From Paraspadella gotoi (taxonomy: Eukaryota > Chaetognatha): a DNA stretch of 64,000 nt. Shown here piece after piece: positions 1 to 10,601 of the stretch. Made by a program: the position numbers and the translations under genes. Each line of letters opens with the position of its first letter. Within the stretch, counting starts at the first letter, position 1. Location: positions 4,786,360 to 4,850,359 of the forward strand of contig CM119263.1 of NCBI GenBank assembly GCA_051294375.1. Direction: 5' to 3'. The notes under the pieces were generated by a model. That model was not told the DNA's origin, did not search any database, and saw only the letters and a list, made by a program, of their open reading frames with translations.

Positions 1-660
1 TCGGCGCGCGGACGTCGACGCCTCATCGCGCAGCGCACGCAGATGGAGATGGAACGCACGCACGACTATCGCCGAGGCGCACGAGAGAGTCAGAATGCAG
101 GCGGAGAGAGACGGCGAGAGAGGAAACCAGAGATATGGTCGTCGAGACACCAATTGAGAGAGAGCTCGATGCTGCACTCTCCGGTACGTCAATGTATCGT
201 CGCGTATTGCGAGACGGGCCGCCTGCCGTCTCTCGTTCTCTAGGGTCGGCGAGAAAGATGGCGCCAGAGTGCCTTCAGTGCCAAAAGACGTGGACCCCTT
301 GGCCGGTCCCGGACAGCGAGACGTCAGCTCGGAATCATCTTGGAGTAGTAGAGGCCAAGAACGCGAGCACCTACAAGGCGGCCCTGCCTCGGGAGTGCAT
401 CTCCGCCATCCACGCGTTTTCTTGCAGCGCCGCGACAGCACGGCGCCCGCGCCAGCGCGCTCTTCGATCGTCGAATTTTTTGGCGACGACGCTGACGACC
501 GCGACTTTCTCCCTCTACGCACAGGCTGAGTTGCTTCGGCGCCAAAAGTTGGATGAGAACAGGACGGAATCGCAGGCGCGGCCTCTCGTCGTAATAGCGG
601 AGCCTCCGTTGGCCGGGTCATGATGGATGAAGAGGTCGCGGCGTTTCTGTGGTTTGCTAA
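1..660 (+). other. GC-rich block with an open frame at 135-623, unidentified
   Basis: Base composition changes sharply from this GC- and CpG-rich block to AT-rich DNA after about 660. A 162-codon plus-strand frame (135-623) is open, but other frames are also partly open, as expected of GC-rich sequence. I recognise no domain. The frame contains a CLQCQKTW stretch, but one pair of cysteines is not enough to call a zinc finger. It could be an exon, a CpG-rich regulatory block or an eroded mobile element. A TCGGCGCCAAAAGT motif (E2F-like) lies at 536-549. Confidence 0.3.
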
Positions 661-3100
661 GGGTCTTGAGGAGTATGTGCATTCTTGAGTACGCATCTCG
701 GTTCGCGGAGTCAGGAGGGGAAGTTATGTATTTCTCAAGAGTTGAGGCTTAAGCCTTAGGGTATGCGCGATATATTATTGTCATTGGGAAAGAAAGAAAT
801 AAATAGAGGATATTGATTCAATTGGTAACACAAACGATATTTTGAATGTGTCGAACGGAGGGGAAGATATTAGCGAAGAAGGAGAAGTAAATTTTTTTTA
901 TGTTTTTTTTAATTGTTATTATTATAATAAGATTAATATTTTTTAATGTGAGGAAACAATTTAAAACCGAAACGGTTTCTTGTTGTTTCGTATCATTACC
1001 AATTTTTATGTCTTTCATTTTGAAGGGCTCTCGAGCGGAAACTTATAATTTATTGAAATTGGATCGCACTATCGTTTTCTTTGTTCACAAAGGAGGTGGT
1101 TTTAAAAAAACGCGAAAGAAAACAACATTTTTTTTCAACCATCAAAATCGATATAATGGGAAAAATAAAAACCCAGAATTCAGAAAATCCAAAAATGTAA
1201 AAATGCCAGGATGCGGCGCGAAAATGAGATTCATGATGTGGAAGCTGAATCCGTACACGAGAAGAGGCATAAGATTCCATGCGGCTAAAGAAAAATTCGG
1301 TTGGCGGGTTTCATCATTTCTTTTTCTTTCTTTATCTTTCTTGTCTTGTGCTTTCTTTTCTTGGTCTTTCTTTCTTGTTCTTTCTTTCTTTCTTTCTTTT
1401 ATAGATATCATTCAAATCTTGATAAAGAGAAAATCTTATATCTTTCTATGCTTACTTTCTTTCGTGTTTATTTTCTAATCATTATTTCAATTTTTTACTT
1501 ATTATTCTCTTACAATATTTCTTATGAGACCGAAAATTATACTATATAACGCCACACCACTGCTCACATTCTGTGATCTCGCTTTACTTCATTCTTCAAA
1601 GTGAGAAAATTTTGATCCGAGAGAAAGACATGGGACCGCTGACCAGTGACCAATCAAAAATGAGACTGCGAACCGTAACGACCTTAAGGCTTAAGATCGC
1701 AATGTTGATCGCCCCGGGGCGAAAGCACACGGTCAGAGGCTCAAGACATCTTTTTTTGAGATGCGACTGATGAAGGTCTCTCTATAAGACCATAGCAGGA
1801 AATTTGCTATGATTGATATATCGTCTTTATCAAGATTTAGTTAAAGAGCGACGACTTAGAGCCCTCTAGGTGGTGGGGAATTTCGACAGAAATCATGGTC
1901 AATTTTCTTCCTTCTAGCTTGCGACCAGAAGCTCATTACAATTGTCTAATCGGAGACCCGAGAGATGATCTTCTGGGTGGTACAATCATACACACAGGGC
2001 ATACTGTTCTTTCCTCTTTCATGGTCTTTAATTTTTTCTATTCCAGAGATAAATAATCGCGGAGTCTGCTTTCTTTCTCGTCTCCTCTTGTAGATTTCCT
2101 CGAGCAACGGAGACGTGCTGTAAAGTGACCCGGCCTTTAAACAATGCGGGCGCGAGGAGGCTACGTTGGTTTTTTTGGCTTCTGGTCTCCCGGTTAATTT
2201 TTTTTGTTTCTCTCTTGTTCTTTACTCTCCATCTCGATTCTCCGTCTCTCTAATTGCTCTGTTCATTACATCAGAAAAGCCTTCCGTTGTTTAAGTTGTC
2301 TTCCCTCCTAGGTTCTCCGTGTGCGTTCGGAACGTCCATATCTTGCTCTCTCTCTACTCCTGTGACTCTCTTACTATGATCTCTCTCTCTTACAGAATCC
2401 ATATATTCACACACAGTTCAAATTGGTGGTATGATCCAAAGAGACTGGCAATCACATCTTTTTCTCCTACACTGGGCTCTCTCTCTTTCTTAGAAAGAAA
2501 GGACATGTTCTTAAATCCATCGTGCATGGAGAGAATTGTCAACATAAGAAAAAATTACGGCAGACGGGGGCTGGGCACCCGGGTGCGCTTAACAGCCGGG
2601 GCCGTACAAGGTGAGCATTCCGGCGCGAGATAAGTGACTTTCTGTCCATTAGAAGCGGGACGAGATTTTGTTATAGAAATATCACGACGGAAAATAAATT
2701 GAATTTAGATCTTTAAGTAAAAAAATCCTTACGATAAATAACTTATGAATGTCGATTTTTTACCCCCCGCCGGAATACTCTTCTGAACGCTCACATATCC
2801 AAAATAAGCTTAGTTCGTAATAATGCGAAGATTAACGTTTGTTCCTCTGCCTGCCACCTTCACAAGCTCAGTTGGGGATATTATACTCGAACTTTATTTC
2901 CCTCAAAGAAAAACGATTATACACACATTTATTATAAATTAAAAAATTAAAAACTTTAATCACCCCGGGCCGATTTTATTATTATAACATTAAAAAAATG
3001 TCTCAATAAAGCCACACCCATAATTAGACCACTAACCACACAAATCACTTCATGATCTCAATATTATCATAAAATAACTATGACGAACCTCCTTGACTAT
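661..3100. other. AT-rich spacer without a recognisable gene
   Basis: Low-complexity AT-rich DNA with a CTTT-rich tract at about 1316-1402. A perfect 12-bp palindrome, CGCCCCGGGGCG, lies at 1710-1721, and a pair of short hairpins at 1775-1811. The open frames here are short and low complexity. A CAAGGTGAGC donor-like site near 2609 has no convincing exon in front of it. Confidence 0.6.
1775..1811. repeat. Two adjacent hairpins
   Basis: GGTCT (1775-1779) pairs with AGACC (1787-1791). Sharing the last base, CATAGCA (1791-1797) pairs with TGCTATG (1805-1811). The second stem is 7 bp with a 7-nt loop. Function unknown. Confidence 0.6.
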
Positions 3101-3112
3101 CACTTCAGCGCT

Positions 3113-3360
3113 TTATTTTAAGGTCGCGAACTGATCTGACGCCTCGATCCACGATCTCACGTTTCTCTTAACATCGTCCAGAGTCCTTAATATGTTCAGC
3201 AGACCACAATTGGGACTATCTTCGTTTGATCCGGCGTCCAATGATTGTGGATGACGCGTGAACTGCCGTTGGATATATAAGAGCGGGTGTATAGATACAT
3301 AAACGAGTTGTTTGACCAAATTAGGTGAACGTTCAGGTGAGATTCTGTCGATGAATCTCG
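3113..3360 (-). CDS. Possible terminal exon of an unidentified gene
   Basis: The minus-strand frame is open from 3388 to a TAA at 3113-3115, in AT-rich surroundings where long open frames are uncommon. A plausible acceptor is TATATCGCAG at 3361-3370. The reading has mixed, protein-like composition: RFIDRISPERSPN, then LVKQLVYVSIHPLLYIQRQ, and near the end LRTLDDVKRNVRSWIEASD. The stop codon overlaps an AATAAA polyadenylation hexamer (3112-3117), as a compact 3' end might. I do not recognise the family, and it is not TIA RRM3. It could be a decayed gene fragment. Confidence 0.3.
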
Positions 3361-3479
3361 CTGCGATATATCTGATTATAAAATTGTTCTATTATTTCTC
3401 ATTGTCATCAAATCTATATAACATTAATCGCAAATACAATGTCAAAGTTACAGGTATACTAATAATTAACAAGGAGTGA

Positions 3480-4735
3480 GGTCGTCAAACCGACGACCAA
3501 AATAAATATGTCGCTCACTATATTGAACTCATTTAACGCTGACAAGATAAAAACAAAATTTAATAAAAAAATTGTATGGAATGATGGTTGGTGCCAATCT
3601 TTTCAATTTTCCGGTGCCCCATTTGTCTTGATCCAATTTTCCGCGGTTTTTCTCCGCGAATTCGTACTCCATCATCCGCCCCACGCGCCTTCGGTTTCAA
3701 CTTTTTTATCCCTCTCTTTTTTATCCATGTCCTTCCCAAAGCCGTTCTGTCGCGATGAGAGATTTTACTCTCTATATTTCTCGTCACCTTTTCGCGCTCA
3801 TTTCTACCTCTTTCCGTTACAAATTTATTGTATTCTTAATTTCTTTTTCTACTTACGTTATTGTGGTGTTATTTTATTTTTTGTGACACTATATTTGTAT
3901 TCTTCAAATCATGTTCACTTTCACAATTTCTTTTTTTATTTTTCTTGTTCATTTACCCGCTTGGACATTGGCCACTTCTTCTTTTATGGGCCATTCGAGC
4001 ACATTTTCACTTTCCCCGACGTTCCGCCCTTCTGGTCGCGGGGCCGTTCCTCCTCCCTTTCCTACCTTCTTATCACATCGGCCGCCAGCCGCCCTCCCTC
4101 TGCCTCACCTCTCACCTCCTCTCCCGCCGCCTCACCTCTCGGCCTCTCTCGCTGCCCCTCTCTCTCCCCCGCTTCTCTTCTCTTCCCTTTCGCAGACCCG
4201 CGGCTCTCTCTCCTCCTCTGCCAAATCTCTGGCTGCTCCTCCTACCCTTTGGCCCACCTTCTCCTCCTCTCTCCTTCGCCCCCATTCCTCCTCCTCTCCA
4301 CCTCGTTCTCCGCCTTGCTCCCTTCTCTCCTCCCTCTCTCCTCTATCTCTCACTCACTCATCCTCTCTCTCGACCCCTTCTTCTCTTCCCCCTCTGCTTT
4401 CCCCTCTTTGCCGCCCCCCCTTCTCATCTCCTCCTCTCACCTCCTCTTCCCCCCCACTATCTCTTCCCCCTCTGCTGCGCATTCGGTGCCCCGACTGCCG
4501 AAATCCATTAGAAACAAATTCGTAAATTGGAATTGGTTGTTTTCCGAATTGTCCGTCGTTGTTGTGGTCGTCGTTGTGTTGGCGTTGTGTGGCGTTCGTT
4601 GTTGTCGTGGTCGTCCGTTCGTTGTCGTCCTCGATTTTCCCCTGGTTTCCTCTCAAGTGATGAATGCCGCAGAGCACACTGGTACGAGACCTCCGAAGAG
4701 CTTCCCAGGCGCACGAAAAACGGAGGGTGGTGGGT
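3480..4735. repeat. Pyrimidine-rich tract with GTC-rich end
   Basis: About 3690-4490 is CT-dominated and imperfect, keeping several plus-strand frames open that translate to Ser/Leu/Pro-rich junk. About 4545-4640 is GTC/GTT-rich. No splice-bounded coding exon was seen. Confidence 0.7.
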
Positions 4736-4794
<59 letters not shown>

Positions 4795-4999
4795 AGAGGA
4801 GGGAGGGGAGTAGGAGGATGGGAGAATGAGTGGGGACAGGAGGATTGTGGAGGATGGAGAGAGAAAGAGAGAGAGAGAGAAGAGAGAGAAGAGAGGGAGA
4901 TGTGAGTGGGGGCGTGGGGAGATGAGTGGTGAGAGAAAAGAGAAGTAGAGAGAAGAGAGAGAGAGAGGAGTGGGAGTGGGGGTGGGAGAATGAGTGGTG

Positions 5000-5058
<59 letters not shown>

Positions 5059-5062
5059 GGAG
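4736..5062. repeat. (GA)n microsatellite cluster
   Basis: Runs of GA interrupted by GGAG and GTGGG words. It is followed by unique sequence and the 25-N gap at 5163-5187. Confidence 0.95.
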
Positions 5063-5280
5063 TGAAGGGAGTGGGAGTGGGAGTGGGGAAAGAGTGGGAA
5101 CCAGGTGGATTTTGTGTGTGAAGTGGATAGAGATGAGAGAGAGGAGCAAGATGGAAGTTTGGNNNNNNNNNNNNNNNNNNNNNNNNNGAGAGAGAGTGAG
5201 AGATGGAGTTTGGACTTTTTCGCTCACAGATTTGGTACTCTTAGTGAATTTCTAATTTTAAAGGTTTTTATACTAATATA

Positions 5281-5317
5281 TTTATCATCTATCATCTATC
5301 ATCTATCATCTATCACA
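5281..5317. repeat. 7-bp tandem repeat (TATCATC)
   Basis: About five head-to-tail copies of a heptamer, ending directly at the hairpin of 5318-5361. Confidence 0.9.
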
Positions 5318-5361
5318 GCAGAAAATGGGTTGACAAGCTACTTGATCAATCCATTTTCTGC
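5318..5361. repeat. Inverted repeat, 16-bp arms with one mismatch
   Basis: GCAGAAAATGG, then G, then TTGA on the left pairs with TCAATCCATTTTCTGC on the right (one G/A mismatch), around a loop of about 12 nt. It abuts the heptamer array. Confidence 0.8.
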
Positions 5362-5510
5362 GTTAGTATATTTAACTTTGTAATAGAGATATAAAAGTAA
5401 GTATGTATTCTTCTTTGTCAAATTTCTAGCTGCGTCAAAGTAGAAAGTAGAAAACAAGATCGGTTCATCCAATGTGTTGCAGTGACTTTATTTTTACTTG
5501 TTATTATCGT

Positions 5511-5557
5511 GATATGACATGACGTGACATGACATGACGTGACGCAACATGACATCA
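5511..5557. repeat. TGACATGACG tandem repeat
   Basis: Short imperfect copies of ATGACATGACGTG. Confidence 0.8.
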
Positions 5558-5640
5558 CTACATTACTGCAATAGGGTGAAAGGATTTGCTAAAGTCATTA
5601 AATTCAGGAGTAGATTCTTTGACCTCAAGCCAAAGCCCGT

Positions 5641-5799
5641 GTCGGCAATGTTGCCGACATGGATGCCGCCGTCGCAGCCGCTGCCACTGCCGCTTCTGAT
5701 GCTGCCACCGCCGCTGCCCCACCGCTGCCCCGCCGCTGCCGACGCCGAATGGAAAGGTTTACATTTGGCGCGAAACGATTCATGACAGTTATTAGGGAT
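5641..5799 (+). other. GC-rich Ala-codon block behind an 18-bp palindrome
   Basis: GTCGGCAA-TG-TTGCCGAC (5641-5658) is nearly a perfect palindrome. Immediately after it an ATG at 5659 opens 47 codons rich in GCN/GAT (MDAAVAAAATAASDAA...) to a stop at about 5802. The composition is that of a GCC/GCT trinucleotide repeat, so coding is not established. Confidence 0.3.
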
Positions 5800-6200
5800 T
5801 GAAATAACGGACCATTTTGGCGACGAGGAAACTTGATGTCTGCGACTTTTATATCATAGAACTTTTTTTTTAAACTTTATTAATTTTTTAATTTGTCTTG
5901 AAATCTTTTAGTTTCGTGAGTTTTATTGTATTATATATTATAGGTGTATTCTGATACTTTTAAATATTTTTAATATAATCAATGTATTCGTCGTCCATCA
6001 TCTTCGTCGTAATTTTTCATCTACATCGTCACGGTCGTCGTCGTTCAATCGTTCGTCGGTCGACGTCGTCGTCGTCGCAACCTTCATTGCTCTCTCTCTC
6101 TCATTTCTTCTCTGAGGTTGAAGAAAAAATAATTCCCTTTTTTTTTTTCTTCAAGGTTTTTCGAGGTGAAGAGAAGAGAAACAGACGGACTCTAAAACCG
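5800..6200. other. AT-rich then GTC-rich spacer
   Basis: AT-rich to about 5990, then GTCGTC-type trinucleotide repeat to 6080 and a CT patch. No gene seen. Confidence 0.6.
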
Positions 6201-6324
6201 AATGCCCGAAGGTAAAAAGAATTTAAAAGGAACGACCAGAAGAGGGAGTGGAAGAGAGACAGAGAAAGAGAACAGAGAGTGCCAGCCCAAGCAAGCTAGC
6301 CAGGAGAAAGGAGAGAAAAAAGTG

Positions 6325-6343
6325 TCGGAGACAGGAGAGAGAG

Positions 6344-6374
<31 letters not shown>

Positions 6375-6376
6375 GA

Positions 6377-6429
<53 letters not shown>

Positions 6430-6440
6430 CGAGAGGACGA
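6325..6440. repeat. (GA)n microsatellite
   Basis: GA runs broken by GGAG. Neighbouring GC-rich sequence at 6520-6741 has no recognised gene and runs into the gap at 6742-7051. Confidence 0.9.
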
Positions 6441-7159
6441 GAGGAAATTGAAAGAGAAGGGCCAAAATTTCCAGACGACGCTCCTCATAAAAATAGAAAA
6501 ATGTAAAAGCGGAATTCTTTTATCTTGGGACTCTCAGGGCCGCCGGTGGGAGATCGTTTTAAAGAGGCTGATTGTCGCCAGGGAAGAGAATCCGTGCCGT
6601 CCGGCTGTGCCGGAAAAAGAAAGGCCCTTTCGACGAGGTTGAGACTATGGGGGGGGGAGGGGGGGAGGGATGCGTGGACCCCCAGGGTGGACGCGGTTGG
6701 TAATGAAGGACGGGGTTGCCGGGAAGAGAGGGGAAAGAAAGNNNNNNNNNNNNNNNNNNNNNNNNNNNNNNNNNNNNNNNNNNNNNNNNNNNNNNNNNNN
6801 NNNNNNNNNNNNNNNNNNNNNNNNNNNNNNNNNNNNNNNNNNNNNNNNNNNNNNNNNNNNNNNNNNNNNNNNNNNNNNNNNNNNNNNNNNNNNNNNNNNN
6901 NNNNNNNNNNNNNNNNNNNNNNNNNNNNNNNNNNNNNNNNNNNNNNNNNNNNNNNNNNNNNNNNNNNNNNNNNNNNNNNNNNNNNNNNNNNNNNNNNNNN
7001 NNNNNNNNNNNNNNNNNNNNNNNNNNNNNNNNNNNNNNNNNNNNNNNNNNNAAAAAATTATTTTTAATAAATTGATTTTGTTGGGCTAAGAATAATTTAA
7101 TAATATCAGACGATTGTTTTCAAATTTTATAACCTAGCTTTTGATTTTTGTTTTTTTTC

Positions 7160-7259
7160 GACAACGATGTTTATTTACAAAAAAAAACAGACATGTTATG
7201 ACTCAGTTTTCGACTCTGATAAAGACATCCTGTTTTTATTTTAAATAAACATCGTTGTC
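7160..7259. mobile_element. MITE-like or pre-miRNA-like foldback
   Basis: GACAACGATGTTTATTTA at 7160-7177 is the exact reverse complement of 7242-7259. Inside it, AAAAACAGACAT opposes AGACATCCTGTTTTT, extending an imperfect stem to about 40 bp around a central loop of about 20 nt. No open frame inside. It may be a small non-autonomous element remnant or an RNA hairpin; no clear target-site duplication was seen. Confidence 0.6.
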
Positions 7260-7685
7260 TCAAAAACAACGAAATATAAAAATATTTCATCGATTTATTT
7301 CTTAAAATTACAATTCGGTTTACAAATGCCAATGTTGTAAAGGCCTGAATTTTGATTAAATATATTGGTTAAATATATGTAAAAAAATTATCCCCAGCTT
7401 CAAACTCCATTTACAGATTCAACCCGATAACAATTCCCAATTTTTTATTCCATTTCAAATCAGGCGAGCGCGAGAAAAGTAAGTCAGAGGTAAGGATGAC
7501 GAGATGAGTCAAATGGAGATAAACGGCTGCGAAAGTAAGGCAACTCTTGATGGCGAAAGGGTGAGGAAAGACCGAGGTGTTGACATTTGAAGCGTTGATG
7601 CAATTTTCAAGTTTCGTCAATAAAAATCAATTTTGTCAGGAGGATGAGAAAAGTCTCATGGTAGAAAAATGGCAAAGGATGAAGA
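7260..7685. other. AT-rich spacer, no gene seen
   Basis: Short open frames only. The several GTAAGT-like words have no matching exon structure. Confidence 0.5.
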
Positions 7686-7688
7686 GAT

Positions 7689-7840
7689 GGCGGCAATGGT
7701 CTGGCAGATTGTAGATTCGAGAAACTTTTTGCAGTTGTTTGAAAGGTTGGCAGCATTAGTCTGGTAGATTGCAGATGGGAGTAACAGTCTGCAATTGTCT
7801 GAAAGATATCTTCAATGGTCTGGCAGTTGTGAGAAACGCT
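7689..7840. repeat. 60-bp tandem repeat, about 2.5 copies
   Basis: The words GGTCTGGCAGATT, AGTCTGGTAGATTGCAGAT and GGTCTGGCAGTTG recur at 60-bp spacing, each followed by TGCAATTGTCTGAAAGAT-like sequence. Copies have diverged by substitution rather than by indels, so this looks like a genuine old minisatellite. Confidence 0.8.
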
Positions 7841-8021
7841 CGATGAAAGACAATTAGCAAAGAGATAAAGAAAAGCAAAGAAATAGGAAAAATTATATGA
7901 AAGACTAGAGGGAAGCAATATTAGTCTAATTTGCGAAAAATAAAGCATCAAGAGAAATGGTTAAAAAAATATTTTGCTTTTGCATTTCAAATTTTGACAA
8001 TTTTAGTTTTTACTCTATGCC

Positions 8022-8024
<3 letters not shown>

Positions 8025-8059
<35 letters not shown>

Positions 8060-8093
8060 CTCTCTCTCTCTCTCTCTCTCGCTCTCTCGCTGA
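8025..8093. repeat. (CT)n microsatellite
   Basis: CT run with TTTC interruptions. The following 8094-8329 is unique sequence with no gene recognised, ending in the gap 8330-8711. Confidence 0.9.
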
Positions 8094-8711
8094 AGGGAAG
8101 AGAATTCTTGATTCGGTTTTTTCCCGCCAAATTTAGTCCATTGAACGAGCCAGGGAAGATTCCGGATCCATCCTACAGCTCCTCGTTGCGTAACGTGCCT
8201 GTCATCACTCCGATGTTAAATCGACATTAAAAAATGGCGACCCGGAAATGGGATCGAGGGGAACGCAAGTCAGAAAATGACTGAATGAGGAAGATTCAAA
8301 ATATCAGGGATTTCGTTTAGGGAAATTTTNNNNNNNNNNNNNNNNNNNNNNNNNNNNNNNNNNNNNNNNNNNNNNNNNNNNNNNNNNNNNNNNNNNNNNN
8401 NNNNNNNNNNNNNNNNNNNNNNNNNNNNNNNNNNNNNNNNNNNNNNNNNNNNNNNNNNNNNNNNNNNNNNNNNNNNNNNNNNNNNNNNNNNNNNNNNNNN
8501 NNNNNNNNNNNNNNNNNNNNNNNNNNNNNNNNNNNNNNNNNNNNNNNNNNNNNNNNNNNNNNNNNNNNNNNNNNNNNNNNNNNNNNNNNNNNNNNNNNNN
8601 NNNNNNNNNNNNNNNNNNNNNNNNNNNNNNNNNNNNNNNNNNNNNNNNNNNNNNNNNNNNNNNNNNNNNNNNNNNNNNNNNNNNNNNNNNNNNNNNNNNN
8701 NNNNNNNNNNN

Positions 8712-9240
8712 GAGAGAGAGAGATATATTTTTTTTCCTCCACATTTTATTCGTTTTTTCCTTTTTTTCGTTTCTTTTTTTTCTTTTTTATCTCCTTATTT
8801 TACTTTGACTCTTTTCTCCTTCTTTTTTAATTTATATTCTATTTTGCAGTTGAATTCGTTAAAGTTATTCCTATTCTTTTTCGTACATTTCACTCTTTGT
8901 TTTTGACGTTAATTAAGAGCAAATTTTTCTATGGTGATATCACACTATGACACATCGAGTGATATCACACAATGTCACTCGATATAGCCTCTATTTTATT
9001 CTCCTGGTTTTTACCAATTTTTCTTTTAACTATTTTTATTTCTTTGGCAGGAAAACCGAGTCTGTTTCTCATCTCTCACGTCATTAAATATATTTTTTTT
9101 AATTTAATTTTTTGTTTAAAGTTTCTCACTATTTTTTTTCTTAATTTATTTATCTTCGAATTGGGAATCGAAACTTTTCTTCCATCACATCTTAATTTCT
9201 TCCCATCGTAACGACGACGCTTCGCCGCGTTTAACTGCAG
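8712..9240. other. AT-rich spacer with paired GTGATATCAC palindromes
   Basis: GTGATATCAC occurs at 8934-8943 and 8959-8968 within a 25-bp direct repeat. Otherwise T-rich sequence without a gene. Confidence 0.6.
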
Positions 9241-9275
9241 CCGCCGCCGNNNNNNNNNNCGCCGCCGCCGCCACT
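9237..9275. repeat. (CCG)n repeat interrupted by a 10-N gap
   Basis: CCG units lie on both sides of the gap 9250-9259, so the gap is a collapsed or unsequenced trinucleotide repeat. Confidence 0.85.
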
Positions 9276-9676
9276 CTGTCCCACCACAGCTCCACCTCCT
9301 TTTAAAATTTCATTTGTGTCCCGCATTTCTTAGTTAATGACTGCAATTTCGACAAGAAACTATAAAAATGTTAACAAGGAAAGTAGCGGTGACTGAAACC
9401 AGAGAAGATTCTTACTTCTTTTTTTTCTTCTCTTTTTTGGCGAATCAGTTACATTCATTTTTTTTCGTATTCAGATAAATATTTTTTATTTGTGAGTATT
9501 AAACCCCCAAAAATTAAATATACGAGCCTAGTAGTATTTATTTTCTTTTCTTGTCTTTCTTACTTTTTTTCTTTTCCTTCTTTTGGCTTCCTTTCCTTTT
9601 AAATTTCTTAACTTTCCTTTCCTCTTCCCTTTACTTTGCTTCGTCCGATAACCGTTTTAAAAACTAATTCTGATTC

Positions 9677-9764
<88 letters not shown>
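9677..9764. repeat. (CT)44 microsatellite
   Basis: An uninterrupted CT run of about 88 bp. The preceding 9276-9676 is AT-rich with no gene seen. Confidence 0.95.
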
Positions 9765-9767
<3 letters not shown>

Positions 9768-9879
9768 CGGCCGATGCTCTTTTGTCGATTCCCTTTTCCG
9801 CTGCAGCGACAACGACCGCAGCGCCGCGTCCAACGAGCGTTAACTTCCGGAATTACTTTTCGATGAATGCTCTCGTGAA

Positions 9880-10440
9880 AAAAAAGGAAAGCCGGAAAGG
9901 GAGAGGAGAGAAAGGAAAGGGAGGAAGAAAGCAAAGGAAGGAAAGGGAGGGAGAGAAGGAAAGAAAAAGAGATAAAAAAGGTTGAAAGATATGTTGGAAG
10001 AAAAACTGGAAAGAGGAGAAAAAGCTTAGAAGGAGAAAATAGAAAGATGATGATGAATAAAGAAAAGAAAAAGGATAAATGGAGCAAATTTAAAAAGAAA
10101 TAGACGGGAAAGAAAAGAAGAGGAGAGTGGAAAATAACGAAAAGAGAGGATAGTTAGAAAGAGGAGAGAGGAAAGAAAGGAATAAAAAAAAGAGGAAAAA
10201 GTAAGAGAAAGGAAAAAGAGAGAGGAAAAAGTTAAAAGAAAAAGAAAGGAAAAGGAGAGAGGAAAAAAAGGAAAGAGTGAAATGAAGGAAGAGGAGAGAG
10301 GAAAGGAAAAAATAAGAAAAAAGAGAAAAAAGTAAGAAAAAGGAAGAAGAGAGAGGAAAAAGTTAAAAAAAAGGAAGAGAAAGGAAAAGGAGAGAGGAAA
10401 AAAAGGAAAGAGTGAAATGAAGGAAGAGGAGAGAGGAAGA
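9880..10440. repeat. Purine-rich GGAAA tract containing a ~135-bp direct repeat
   Basis: Two near-identical stretches share GGAAAGAGTGAAATGAAGG and AGGAGAGAGGAAAAAAAGG, around 10251-10303 and 10386-10437. Confidence 0.75.
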
Positions 10441-10601
10441 AGTGGAAATCCGTTTCGGAGAAGCTTTTATTGATGCAGTAAAAATAACTAATCTCGCCCC
10501 ATTTTAATCCTCTCTCTCTCTCTCCTAAACCATCGCTGCTCTCTCTCTCCATCTCGTCGTCTCTCTGCTCGTCTCTCTCTCGTCTCGTTCTGCTCGTCGC
10601 G

